DNA of 64,000 nt from an uncultured Gemmataceae bacterium (lineage in GTDB: Bacteria; Planctomycetota; Planctomycetia; Gemmatales; Gemmataceae), in NCBI GenBank assembly GCA_937923405.1, contig CALDUY010000005.1, forward strand, positions 62,001 to 126,000, in the 5' to 3' direction. The translations under genes and the position numbers were made by a program. Under the pieces are notes generated by a model. That model searched no databases. It saw nothing but the letters and a program-made list of their open reading frames with translations, and was not told the DNA's origin. This document shows, one piece after another, positions 35,591 to 44,719 of the stretch; position 1 is the stretch's first letter, and every line of letters begins with the position of its first letter.

Positions 35591-36343
35591 TCAGAAGGAA
35601 TCTTTCACCAGAGTGCCAATCGGCTGACCAGCAATGGCCCGCTCGATGTTTCCCTCCAGCGTGTAGTTGAAAACGAGAATCGGCAATTTGCCATCTTGAC
35701 AGGTGCTAATCGCTTGCATGTCCATGACCCGTAGATCACGCTGCAACACCTCCTGATAGGTCAGCCGATTGTAAAGAATGGCGTGCGGATTAATCTCCGG
35801 ATCTTCGCTGTAGACGCCATCAACGCGAGTGGCTTTGAGAAGAATGTCGACTTCCAGTTCGCGAGCACGCAAAGCAGCGGCAGTGTCGGTGGTCACAAAC
35901 GGATTACCCGTGCCGCCGGCCAGGATGACGATCCGCTTTTTCTCCAGGTGACTAAGACAGCGGCGCGGAATGTAGGGTTCACAAATCGAGTTCATCTGGA
36001 CCGCGGTCTGCAAACGGGTTTCGCATTGCAGCGATTCCAGCGCCTGCTGCAAGGCCAGTCCATTCATGATAGTGGCAAGCATGCCCATATAATGGGCGGT
36101 AGCTTCCTTGATGATCTCTCCGCCGGCGGAGAACTGCGCTCCGCGCAGAATATTGCCGCCGCCCACAACGATCGCTAGCTCGACCCCGGAACGGGCAATT
36201 CGAGCCGCGACCCGAGCGATCTTCAACGTCTCGTCGATACTGATGCCGCCGCCGCGTCCTTCTTGCCCGAACGCTTCGCCGGAGAGTTTCAGAATCACCC
36301 GCTTGTAGGCGGGCTTAAGCTGGCTTGTCAGAGAATCGTCCAT
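35591..36343 (-). CDS. pyrH: UMP kinase
   Basis: 250 residues. Amino-acid-kinase-fold enzyme that makes UDP from UMP and ATP. Seen are RVILKLSGEAFGQ, AIVVGGGNILRGAQF, YMGMLATIMNGLALQQALE, VILAGGTGNPFVTTDTAAAL and ILLKATRVDGVYSEDPE. Normal length. It is followed by frr and preceded, 69 bases away, by the radical SAM gene on the same strand. Confidence 0.97.
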   Translation of the reverse strand: MDDSLTSQLKPAYKRVILKLSGEAFGQEGRGGGISIDETLKIARVAARIARSGVELAIVVGGGNILRGAQFSAGGEIIKEATAHYMGMLATIMNGLALQQALESLQCETRLQTAVQMNSICEPYIPRRCLSHLEKKRIVILAGGTGNPFVTTDTAAALRARELEVDILLKATRVDGVYSEDPEINPHAILYNRLTYQEVLQRDLRVMDMQAISTCQDGKLPILVFNYTLEGNIERAIAGQPIGTLVKDSF

Positions 36344-36412
36344 GGCGCGGCATCTCGGCTAGGGTTTAACGTCTGTACCCGGATTATAGATGCCGAACCT
36401 CATTGCGGCGAG

Positions 36413-37681
36413 TCAGCGGCTCCCCGATCCCTGCCGCGATAGAATTCCTGGGGCTGAGGAAAGTCGATGATCGTGGCCGCGATAGACTCCGAAATCGTTG
36501 AACCAGAATCGCTTGGCCAAGCGATAGAGCAAGTTTTTCTCGGGGATTTCTTGGTTGGGGTTATATTGCGAGGTGCGCACCTGCATGCGCTGCAACTCTT
36601 CCCTCGCAGTCTGGCGCGCGGTCGAATCCTTGGCCGCGTGTTTCTCAATCAATGCTTTGAGCAGATCAGGCCGTTCTAGCACGATGCAGCCGCGCGTCGT
36701 CGAAGCTGCTAAGTGACGAAAGTCTCGCAAAAATTTCGACTTGAGAAACTTCTCGCGAAGCGGTCGAGGATCGCTCTGGCTGGCGTGGATCGATTCGCGG
36801 GAAAACTGCACGATGGGACACGGCTCAATATCGCCCCAGGGGTTGATGTGATGGGTGATCCCCGTAGCGGCGGGACAAAGGGCCTTGCCTTCACCATCGT
36901 GGTAGGCATCGACAATGATAATCGGCTTCTTGGCGCGCATCTCCACGACGAACTTGCGCACCTGCAACTGTTGCTCGGGTGTCAGACACAGCTCAGGACA
37001 AGCATCCGGTCCCATCGGACGGTAGACGTGAAACCAAGTGTAAAGCACGCCCATGTCGATCAGCCGATCGATCCAGCGTTCGTTGAGCAGATCATCGATG
37101 TTGGTCTTACAAACACTGGTGCAGACTCCAGTCATGACCCGATGCTTCAGACAGTTGCGCAGTCCCTCCATCGTTTTGGAAAAAACATTGGCTCGGCCTC
37201 GGCGTTCGTCACTGACGATCTCATTCCCTTCGACCGAGATCAACGGAGTGACGTTACCGAGCTGTCGCAAGCGACGGGCCCGCTCGTCGGTGATGAACTG
37301 ACCATTGGTGAAAACTTGGAAGTAGGCATCCGGATGTCTGGCCAGCATGTCCAATAAATGCGGATGCATGAACGGCTCACCGCCGACGATGCCGAAGAAA
37401 GAATTCCCCATCGCCTTGGCTTCGCCGAGCAGTTGATCGAACGCCTCGGGAGAGATCGTCTGTTGCTTGGCGGCCACATCGACCCAACACCCCTGACAGC
37501 GGAGATTACAGCTATTAATAATCGAGATATAGAGAAAGGGTGGAAAGACCTCACCGCGTTTGAGTCGCGCTTTATGTCGCTGCACTGACAACATCCCTTT
37601 CAGCCCCATGTTCCACAGGAGCTTCCAGAGCAACCGCTTGTCTGTCTCACGTAGCATCCGCCAGGTCAGTTTCATCAACAT
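36413..37681 (-). CDS. Radical SAM protein paired with a ferritin-like protein
   Basis: 422 residues from the ATG at 37681 (AGAAGG 9 bases upstream). Another in-frame start, TTG at 37738, would overlap the upstream gene by 4 bases. The AdoMet cluster motif is C-x3-C-x2-C (SCNLRCQGCW) near residue 60, with GGEPFMHPHLL after it. Near residue 260-290, ALCPAATGITHHINPWGDIEPC is a second cysteine-bearing part like the SPASM or twitch region, which may hold another cluster. The C-terminus is basic and has no domain that I recognise. The pairing with a diiron-like protein suggests a two-step modification of an unknown substrate. Function not known. Confidence 0.85.
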   Translation of the reverse strand: MLMKLTWRMLRETDKRLLWKLLWNMGLKGMLSVQRHKARLKRGEVFPPFLYISIINSCNLRCQGCWVDVAAKQQTISPEAFDQLLGEAKAMGNSFFGIVGGEPFMHPHLLDMLARHPDAYFQVFTNGQFITDERARRLRQLGNVTPLISVEGNEIVSDERRGRANVFSKTMEGLRNCLKHRVMTGVCTSVCKTNIDDLLNERWIDRLIDMGVLYTWFHVYRPMGPDACPELCLTPEQQLQVRKFVVEMRAKKPIIIVDAYHDGEGKALCPAATGITHHINPWGDIEPCPIVQFSRESIHASQSDPRPLREKFLKSKFLRDFRHLAASTTRGCIVLERPDLLKALIEKHAAKDSTARQTAREELQRMQVRTSQYNPNQEIPEKNLLYRLAKRFWFNDFGVYRGHDHRLSSAPGILSRQGSGSR

Positions 37682-37734
37682 GCGGGGGAACCTTCTCGAA
37701 GTAAGTGAGTACTCATCGAGTGCCGCCAGTTCGA

Positions 37735-39144
37735 TCAAGCACTGGTACTGACGCTCTTCAGATCAGCACGTTGATCCTCGTAAGTGGTCGAGTAAGCCAA
37801 CACTCTCGCATCAGGGGTAATGCCCCACGACTGACAAGCCTGCTGATAAATCGCCGGCCACCAGTTCTCATGTTGCGTCCAGCCACGCTCACGAACTTCG
37901 GCCCAGTTGGAAAGGATCTTCGACCAGCAAGCATCGCCGTAGTCCAACGCCTTTTTGAGATCGCCAATCTCGGTGACGTACCATTCTCGGCCAATTTGCG
38001 AGTGCAGCACTTCATCGGCCCAGTCAAAATCTTGAAAGACTCCGGCTAAGGGGGATCCGGAAGCCACGCCAATCTCCCATTCATAACGTTTGCCGGTCCG
38101 CGTCATCAGTCCTTGCTCGATGAAGAACAACACGGCATGGCGTTCCAGGGCAGTGCATTCGGTGTTCAAGCGAGTGGACCAGTTGTGCGTGATGCGAGCC
38201 TTGGTCCAGTCGATACCGTTGGCGACGAAGCCAACTTCTCCCATCATGGCATGACGGGCCTCGTCCCACAATTGCCGGGTCATGTCGCGATAGTATTTCC
38301 AGGGTTTTCCCCGAGTCTCGATGATGATGCTGGCCATCATTTCGGGAACATCGATCTCGCGTAGCCGTTTGAAGAACATCATCAACGTCTTCGAGCGTGG
38401 ATCGAAGGACTCGTCGTAGAGAAAAGCCTCGGCGTTGACGCCTTGATTCCACAGATCCTGAAAGCGTTCATCGCGTTTGGGAACAGGATCATAGACATAA
38501 GGTTTCACAGAACGCTGCCGTTGAACCGGCGGACCGGCTTCGTCGAGACAGGCGTCGAGCAGTGTCAACCAATCCGCCAATTTGGCGCGAGTTTCGCCAT
38601 CGACCAACGCAGCTAGACACTGTTGGCCAAAAGAGAGCATGTCGGCAACTTCGAGCCGAGCAAATCGGCAGATACGCACGGAGGGAGCATCGCACAGCGG
38701 ATGCGTCTCGGCGAGGTAGCGTTCTAGTTCACGATCGAACGCCGGTAGAGCTTTCTCGTACAGACCAAGAAGTAATTCTTGGGTCGAACTGGCGGCAAGA
38801 ATTTCATCAAAAAAGATCTGCAATTGCTCACTTGGAACGTCTTCCAGCCCCAGTGGTGGTTCGCGCATCTCGCTGACTCGGGTGCGGATCGCTGTGATGT
38901 GTTCGGCACAGAGATAGGCATGCAGCGAATAGCCATTCTTCAGTTCGTAAATCGGTTCGCTAGTGATCCGTGCCGTAAAAATCTCGTGCAGTCGAACCAA
39001 CGCATAGTGCAGACGTTTGAGGCGAGCCACGCACTGTTCGACGGATAGCCCCGGTTGAGCGGCACGCTCGAAGGTGGTCAGCCCAGCCAAGGGCGGAAGT
39101 CCTCGATAGCTTTGGTATGTTTTCGGATCGATATTCTGGTTCAT
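37735..39144 (-). CDS. Ferritin-like, probably diiron protein of unknown function
   Basis: 469 residues from the ATG at 39144 (GGGA 8 bases upstream). All-helical. The C-terminal half has carboxylate and histidine motifs of a ferritin-like diiron site: Glu in PEMMASIIIETRGK, then RQLWDEARHAMMGE (E-x2-H) and DWADEVLHSQIGREW (E-x2-H). The N-terminal half has similar helices (FTARITSEPIYELKNGY, HAYLCAEHITAIR), so it may be a duplicated bundle. This resembles ferritin-like oxidase families rather than iron-storage ferritin. It directly precedes the radical SAM gene. The reaction is not known. Confidence 0.75.
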   Translation of the reverse strand: MNQNIDPKTYQSYRGLPPLAGLTTFERAAQPGLSVEQCVARLKRLHYALVRLHEIFTARITSEPIYELKNGYSLHAYLCAEHITAIRTRVSEMREPPLGLEDVPSEQLQIFFDEILAASSTQELLLGLYEKALPAFDRELERYLAETHPLCDAPSVRICRFARLEVADMLSFGQQCLAALVDGETRAKLADWLTLLDACLDEAGPPVQRQRSVKPYVYDPVPKRDERFQDLWNQGVNAEAFLYDESFDPRSKTLMMFFKRLREIDVPEMMASIIIETRGKPWKYYRDMTRQLWDEARHAMMGEVGFVANGIDWTKARITHNWSTRLNTECTALERHAVLFFIEQGLMTRTGKRYEWEIGVASGSPLAGVFQDFDWADEVLHSQIGREWYVTEIGDLKKALDYGDACWSKILSNWAEVRERGWTQHENWWPAIYQQACQSWGITPDARVLAYSTTYEDQRADLKSVSTSA

Positions 39145-39355
39145 GGCAATCATCCCGTGGCAAACCAACTGGTCGCGATCCTGACGACGGAGAACGCGTG
39201 GTCGTAGGAACAACGGAGAATTTCACGGCATAACCCTGAGTCGGTGAAAACAACGACCCTAGCTCTGAGAGAGCCATCCCGTTTGGCTGAGCCTGACAAA
39301 CGAAAGTATTTTACAGGGAGGTGTGTCAGCTTCATAGTTCGGCCCTGCCTGACGG

Positions 39356-41074
39356 CTACCGAACGTCAGCGCGGCCCGTGACTAAGGGAGGCGGATCAAT
39401 CGACAGGCCCGCACGCTTGCGAGCTTGTTTCACGATCAGTCCAATGCGCTCGACATCGGGTTCCGTGGTGTGAAGGATCGGACGCGGATAAAAACCGATC
39501 ACCACGCAAAGGATGAAGATCGGTGTGAGAAGTCCCCATTCACGAACGGTTAGGTCGGTGATCGGTTCGCCTTCGTGGGAAGGTTCTCGCAACTCACCGA
39601 ACAAGAGTTTGCGGAGCATGGTGAACAGATACCAGGCTCCCAGAATCAGGCCACTCGCTCCAAGCACGGTCAGGATCGGCAATATTCGCTGCTGCCGATC
39701 GATCACCTCGTACTGATAGATACCAGCTAGGCACAAGAATTCGCCGATGAAGCCGTTCAGTCCAGGTAGTCCGACGCTGGATAGCGAAGCAAACACCAGA
39801 CAGATAGCAAAGAGCGGCATCTTGCTGGCCATGCCGGAGTAATCCTTCAGCTGGCGCGTGTGGTAGCGTTCGTAGAGCATGCCGATGAGCAAGAACAGCG
39901 CCGCCGTCGATAGACCATGATTGATCATCTGCATGATTCCGCCTTGAATGCCGATGGCGTTGAGGCTGAACAGGCCTAGCATACATAGACCGAGATGGCT
40001 CACCGAACTATAGGCGATCAACCGCTTCACGTCGTCTTGAGCAAAGGCACACAGCGCGCCATAGACTACACCAATCGCCGCCAGCCAAGTGATGATCGGC
40101 AGACCATTAACCAAAGTGAAGTCGGGAGCCAGCGGGATACAGAGCCTCAAGAAACCGTAAGAACCGATTTTGAGCAACACCCCGGCAAGGTCCACGGAGC
40201 CAGCAGTCGGGGCTTCGACGTGGGCCAACGGCAACCAAGTGTGAAAGGGAATTAACGGCACCTTGATGGCGAACCCCAGCGACAAAGCCAGAAACGTCCA
40301 CAGCTGAACTGCACTCCAATAGCCTCGCGTGTCCTCGTTCTCTAAATTCTTGTGGACTTCATGGACTAGTTCTGGGATCGAAAATGTCAGCTTAGACGAA
40401 GCATCGGGAGAACAGGCGATCACTACGCCGATCACACCCAGCAACGTAATCAAGCTACCTGCCAGCGTGTAAATGAAGAACTTTCGGGCAGCGTACTGGC
40501 GTCGAGAGCCTCCCCAGATGCCGATGAGGAAGAACAGCGGAATCAACGAGACCTCGAAGAAGACGTAAAACAGCACGATATCGAAAGCGAGAAAGACGCC
40601 GATCATGCAGGTTTGTAGTGCCAGCAGCCAGGCGTAAAACTCATTGACTCGCTCAGTGATTTGCCGAAACGACACCAGAACGGACGGTAGCATCAGCAGA
40701 GCTGTCAGGACAATCAACCAAATGTTCAGTCCATCCACTCCCAGATAGAACTGAATCTGGCCGCGTCCAAAGGACAGAATGTTCCAGGTGGTCTTGTGAC
40801 GATCCTCCGCCGAAGCTCCGGGTACGAATTCTGGCTTAAAGGTGTGGATTTTGGATTCCTGATGCACTGTATCTTCCGTGACCGGCGAGCGTTCTCCGCT
40901 GATGGCCAGAAAGCGGACGATGAGCATGGCGGTGAGCAGTAGAACTACCACCGAACTGGCAAAGCTGACCGCACGAATCGCCGGTCCCCGAGTCGGTCCC
41001 AGACACCAGACCACCACAGCGGACAGTAAAGGTAGGCCCAGCAACCACAAGACGATGTGATGGTCTTCAAACAT
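39356..41074 (-). CDS. nuoM: NADH-quinone oxidoreductase subunit M
   Basis: 572 residues, about 14 transmembrane helices. Proton-pumping antiporter-like subunit of complex I. Recognised by FFEVSLIPLFFLIGIWGG with the key Glu, and by AIKVPLIPFHTWLPLAHVEAPTAGS with the key Lys. The neighbouring nuoL and nuoN are absent: the genes around it are a divergent serine dehydratase and, 211 bases downstream, the ferritin-like gene. It may therefore be a separate extra copy, or the complex I operon is scattered in this genome. A related antiporter subunit (Mrp/Hyf type) is less likely from the sequence. Confidence 0.92.
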   Translation of the reverse strand: MFEDHHIVLWLLGLPLLSAVVVWCLGPTRGPAIRAVSFASSVVVLLLTAMLIVRFLAISGERSPVTEDTVHQESKIHTFKPEFVPGASAEDRHKTTWNILSFGRGQIQFYLGVDGLNIWLIVLTALLMLPSVLVSFRQITERVNEFYAWLLALQTCMIGVFLAFDIVLFYVFFEVSLIPLFFLIGIWGGSRRQYAARKFFIYTLAGSLITLLGVIGVVIACSPDASSKLTFSIPELVHEVHKNLENEDTRGYWSAVQLWTFLALSLGFAIKVPLIPFHTWLPLAHVEAPTAGSVDLAGVLLKIGSYGFLRLCIPLAPDFTLVNGLPIITWLAAIGVVYGALCAFAQDDVKRLIAYSSVSHLGLCMLGLFSLNAIGIQGGIMQMINHGLSTAALFLLIGMLYERYHTRQLKDYSGMASKMPLFAICLVFASLSSVGLPGLNGFIGEFLCLAGIYQYEVIDRQQRILPILTVLGASGLILGAWYLFTMLRKLLFGELREPSHEGEPITDLTVREWGLLTPIFILCVVIGFYPRPILHTTEPDVERIGLIVKQARKRAGLSIDPPPLVTGRADVR

Positions 41075-41138
41075 CTTCGACAGGTTCTCCGCGGTTCGTC
41101 TCTACTCCCCGGGTATGATCTAGCGAACCGAACTCGGT

Positions 41139-41168
41139 TTGGCTATGCCTGGTAGCACGGTATACAAT
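41139..41168 (+). promoter_or_regulatory. Probable sigma70-type promoter of sdaA
   Basis: TTGGCT (41139-41144), 18 bases, TACAAT (41163-41168). Transcription would start near 41175, about 52 bases before the ATG at 41227. The match is fair, not perfect. Confidence 0.4.
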
Positions 41169-41226
41169 GATCCTGTCGCGCGACGCTTTCATTCATATCC
41201 CTAGTCACTCGAACAAAGTAGTGGTC

Positions 41227-42603
41227 ATGGCCCTGAGTGTTTTTGATCTGTTCAAGATCGGCATTGGTCCTTCTAGCTCTCATACCGTAGGCCCGATGCG
41301 AGCCGCATTCGATTTTGTCGAACTGTTGCAACAAGGAAAACTGATCGCCCGAACTGCTCGGGTGCAGTGCGAACTGTTCGGCTCACTGGCGTTGACGGGT
41401 CGTGGCCATGCGACAGACATTGCCGTTCTGCTGGGACTCTCAGGCGAACGCCCCGATGTGGTCGATCCGGAGTGCGTACCGTCTCTCATTCAGCGCATTC
41501 GTCAGAGCCATCAACTGCACCTCCAGAGCCGCTGGCCGATTCCGTTCCACGAATCCACAGATCTGCTGTTCCACGGGGAAATCACCTTGCCCGAGCATCC
41601 CAACGGCATGCGCTTGCGAGCCTACACTGCTTCGGGAGAGCAGATCACCAAGGAAACGTTCTTCTCTGTCGGAGGAGGATTTGTCGTTCGAGCCGGAGAC
41701 ACAAAATCCGACAAAACAGAGGCGGAATTGGCAGAAATCCCCTATCCGTTCACCTCGGCAGCCGAACTCTTGGCGATAGGAAAGGTCAACGGGCTTTCGA
41801 TCGCCGAGATGATGCGAGCCAACGAACGTACCTGGCGAAGTGATGCGGAGATCGATGCTGGATTAGATCGCATCTGGAACGTCATGCAACAGTGCATCGA
41901 GCGGGGCTGTCGGACCGAAGGCCTTCTGCCCGGCGGACTGAACGTCTGCCGACGCGCTAGCAAAGTGTATCGCTCGTTGCAGTCTCGCTCTTGCGCGGAA
42001 GATCCGTTTACGCTGATGGACTGGGTGAGTCTGTTCGCCCTGGCGGTCAACGAGGAGAACGCCGCTGGTGGCCGTGTGGTCACAGCTCCAACGAACGGCG
42101 CGGCCGGCGTCATCCCTGCTGTGTTATCGTACTATCGTCGCTTCCTGCCCGGTGCCGACGACGCCGGAGTACGCACCTTTCTGTTGACTGCCGGCGCGAT
42201 CGGCCTGCTGTACAAGCGAAACGCCTCGCTGTCGGCGGCGGAAATGGGCTGTCAGGGCGAGGTCGGGGTCGCTTGTTCGATGGCAGCTGCGGGGCTGGCC
42301 GCCGTCATGGGCGGTAGTAACGAACAGATCGAAAACGCTGCCGAGATCGGCATGGAACATAACCTAGGCTTGACCTGCGACCCCATCGCTGGCTTGGTGC
42401 AGGTGCCCTGCATCGAACGCAACACCATGGGAGCGACCAAGGCCATCAATGCGGCGAGACTGGCAGTCTTGCATGGTGATGGGAAGCATTATGTGCCGCT
42501 GGATCGAGTGATCGAAACCATGCGTCAGACCGGCTTGGACATGCAGGCAAAATACAAGGAAACATCGCTCGGTGGACTGGCAGTGAACGTCGTGAATTGC
42601 TGA
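41227..42603 (+). CDS. sdaA: L-serine ammonia-lyase, single-chain iron-sulphur type
   Basis: 458 residues from the ATG at 41227, which gives the usual N-terminus [20 protein letters not shown]. Converts L-serine to pyruvate and ammonia with a [4Fe-4S] cluster, not PLP. The beta domain (about 1-160) has [15 protein letters not shown]. The alpha domain has [14 protein letters not shown], and the cluster cysteines appear in [18 protein letters not shown] and [18 protein letters not shown]. Length and order are normal for the fused enzyme. A start 20 residues earlier has no ribosome-binding site. Confidence 0.96.
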   Translation: MALSVFDLFKIGIGPSSSHTVGPMRAAFDFVELLQQGKLIARTARVQCELFGSLALTGRGHATDIAVLLGLSGERPDVVDPECVPSLIQRIRQSHQLHLQSRWPIPFHESTDLLFHGEITLPEHPNGMRLRAYTASGEQITKETFFSVGGGFVVRAGDTKSDKTEAELAEIPYPFTSAAELLAIGKVNGLSIAEMMRANERTWRSDAEIDAGLDRIWNVMQQCIERGCRTEGLLPGGLNVCRRASKVYRSLQSRSCAEDPFTLMDWVSLFALAVNEENAAGGRVVTAPTNGAAGVIPAVLSYYRRFLPGADDAGVRTFLLTAGAIGLLYKRNASLSAAEMGCQGEVGVACSMAAAGLAAVMGGSNEQIENAAEIGMEHNLGLTCDPIAGLVQVPCIERNTMGATKAINAARLAVLHGDGKHYVPLDRVIETMRQTGLDMQAKYKETSLGGLAVNVVNC

Positions 42604-42831
42604 TCGAGTCAACAGATGCTGGAGATATGTAATTACTACTCCCGCGTGTCGATCCGTTGATCCCTTCGGGGATGAAAGGACACGGATTCTCTGATACAGA
42701 AGCGCAAATAGACCTGAGCCAACCCCAAAGTAAGCGAGAATCGATAGACAATCCAGGCAAAGGCTTGACACCACCGCTGCAAATTGCCTAGCTTAGTTGA
42801 GTATTTCTTCACATTTCTTCGAGGTGAATCT

Positions 42832-43587
42832 GTGTCCGCGCGACCGATCGTGGGCATCGCTACTCAAACTCTGGAGGCGGTGCCCGGCAAATTGCCGCCG
42901 TGTTGGATCATGGGGCAACGCTACGTTCGTGTACTAACCTCGATCGGTGCGGTTCCTTGGCTAATTCCGCTGCTTCAGGGAGAGGAGGCCACCCTACGAT
43001 TGATTTACGAGTCTCTCGACGCGCTGTTTCTGACCGGCGGCGTCGATGTCGATCCCAGCCAATATGGCGAACCACGTCACACCTCCTGCGACCGTTCCGA
43101 TCCCGCACGAGACTGGACCGAGATGACCCTGATTCGCTGGGCATTGGCGGACAAGAAGCCGATCCTTGGGGTTTGTCGCGGCATTCAGATTATCAACGTG
43201 GCCTGTGGCGGCAGTCTTTATCAGCATCTTGCCGAGCAATACCCCGACTCGATCAAGCACGACTATTTTCCCACCGCCGAATCTCCCGCGCGCGACTACC
43301 TGGCCCATTCGGTCACCGTCAAGCCGACCACCCGGCTTCACCGCAGCTTGGGCGAGGCCGAATTGCTCGTCAATAGCATGCATCATCAAGGGATCAAACA
43401 GCTCGCTCCGGGGTTGCGGGCCAGTGCCTTTGCTCCCGATGGGTTGATCGAAGGACTAGAGAGCGCCAACGGCCATTATCTCGTGGCGGTGCAATGGCAC
43501 CCCGAAGAACTAGCCGAGACGCATCAGTCACAACGGCGTCTGTTCACGGATTTCCTCGACGCTGCCGGTGCTTACAGGAGTCACTGA
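42832..43587 (+). CDS. Gamma-glutamyl-gamma-aminobutyrate hydrolase-like class I glutamine amidotransferase
   Basis: 251 residues from the GTG at 42832 (GAGGTGA just upstream). Class I glutamine-amidotransferase fold of peptidase family C26 (PuuD-like). Catalytic Cys in ILGVCRGIQIINVA, and His and Glu in VAVQWHPEELAE. Also LFLTGGVDVDPSQYGE, typical of the family. It hydrolyses a gamma-glutamyl bond, in PuuD that of gamma-glutamyl-GABA; the substrate here is not known. It starts a run of plus-strand genes (esterase, DUF4259, ATP-grasp) with gaps of 24, 11 and 8 bases, so they probably form one operon. Confidence 0.88.
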   Translation: MSARPIVGIATQTLEAVPGKLPPCWIMGQRYVRVLTSIGAVPWLIPLLQGEEATLRLIYESLDALFLTGGVDVDPSQYGEPRHTSCDRSDPARDWTEMTLIRWALADKKPILGVCRGIQIINVACGGSLYQHLAEQYPDSIKHDYFPTAESPARDYLAHSVTVKPTTRLHRSLGEAELLVNSMHHQGIKQLAPGLRASAFAPDGLIEGLESANGHYLVAVQWHPEELAETHQSQRRLFTDFLDAAGAYRSH

Positions 43588-43611
43588 CCCCAAGAGCTTG
43601 GCTCGCCGTCC

Positions 43612-44331
43612 ATGCATCGCAGTTACCATCGTTGGTTCAGTCCCTCGCTCGGGCGTGACATGGAGTTGCTCGTCTTCGGTCATGCCGGAGCGAGAGTCAT
43701 TGCCTTTCCGCCTTCCAAACATCCCTTTTATGACTGGGAAAACCGTGGACTGATTGCTTCGTTGGCTTGGCCGTTGGAACAAGGACATTTTCAGATCGTT
43801 TGTATCGACCAAGTGGATCTGGAAAGTTGGTACGGCTGGTGGCTGCATCCGGCTCAACGAGCGCGACGGCAAACGCACTATGACCGGTACGTTCGCGAGG
43901 AAGTCATTCCCTTCACTCAGTCGATCAACTCCCATCCATTTCTTATCGTCACTGGACCGAGCTTTGGGGCCTATCACGCCGTCAACTTTGCTCTCCGCCA
44001 TCCCCATCTGGTCAACCGCGTACTAGGCATGAGTGGGATTTACGATATAAAACGCTTCACCGATGGATACTATGACGAGAACGTCTACTTCAACAACCCC
44101 GTGGACTTCCTCGCCAACGAACAGGATCCCGGAAGGCTGGAAGCGATGCGACGGTTGGACATCATTCTTGCCGTAGGTCGCGAGGATCCCTTGCTCGGTG
44201 GAAACCAGCATCTTTCGACGCTCCTGTGGCAGAAGAACATTTGGCATGCGTTACGGATCTGGGATGGCTTCGCCCATGATTGGCCGGTTTGGGCTCGCAT
44301 GCTGCCTCTATACCTCGGGGGCCACGATTGA
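43612..44331 (+). CDS. Esterase D-like alpha/beta hydrolase
   Basis: 239 residues. Catalytic Ser in IVTGPSFGAYHAVNFALR, His in IWDGFAHDWPVWARM and probably Asp in AVGREDPLLGG. The pattern follows the esterase D / mycolyltransferase-like group. It is cytoplasmic, as no signal peptide is seen. It lies between the gamma-glutamyl hydrolase and the DUF4259/ATP-grasp genes in a compact operon, which suggests that it acts on a product or precursor of the ligase. The substrate is not known. Confidence 0.8.
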   Translation: MHRSYHRWFSPSLGRDMELLVFGHAGARVIAFPPSKHPFYDWENRGLIASLAWPLEQGHFQIVCIDQVDLESWYGWWLHPAQRARRQTHYDRYVREEVIPFTQSINSHPFLIVTGPSFGAYHAVNFALRHPHLVNRVLGMSGIYDIKRFTDGYYDENVYFNNPVDFLANEQDPGRLEAMRRLDIILAVGREDPLLGGNQHLSTLLWQKNIWHALRIWDGFAHDWPVWARMLPLYLGGHD

Positions 44332-44342
44332 GAGGATCCCGG

Positions 44343-44711
44343 ATGAGCGAATGGACCGTGGACAATTTCGGCAACGACGGCGCTCGCGACTATCTGGCCA
44401 TGATGACCGCGAAGCTCGTGGCAACCATCCGTGAAGTGATCGGCGATGACGACCGCATTGCCCCGGATGAAGATGGAGAAAGTCTCTTGATGCCGTCGGT
44501 GGAGATCCTGGCGCTATTGTGCGAACGCTGCAACGCCACTCCACCTCGACCAGCTACCGTGAAGCAATGGCGTGAGAAATACCTCGCCGCCTTCGATCAA
44601 GGGATCGATCGACTGAAACCCAAACCGGCCTTCAAAACCGAACGGCGGCGCATCATCGAAAATACCTTTCATTGGCTGGAGAGCCTGTCGAACAGCTACT
44701 ACGACTCGTAA
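44343..44711 (+). CDS. DUF4259-like protein
   Basis: 122 residues from the ATG at 44343 (GAGGAT upstream, 11 bases after the esterase). Starts SEWTVDNFGNDGARDYLAMM, which fits the DUF4259 family (Trp, then Phe-x-Asn-Asp-x-Ala). The family is alpha-helical, small and uncharacterised. It is followed by the ATP-grasp gene after 8 bases. Confidence 0.7.
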   Translation: MSEWTVDNFGNDGARDYLAMMTAKLVATIREVIGDDDRIAPDEDGESLLMPSVEILALLCERCNATPPRPATVKQWREKYLAAFDQGIDRLKPKPAFKTERRRIIENTFHWLESLSNSYYDS

Positions 44712-44719
44712 CCCTCTAG

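Noticed and set aside
36713..37357. 214-residue frame antisense to the radical SAM gene
   Set aside because: Shadow frame; the motif-bearing radical SAM protein is on the other strand.
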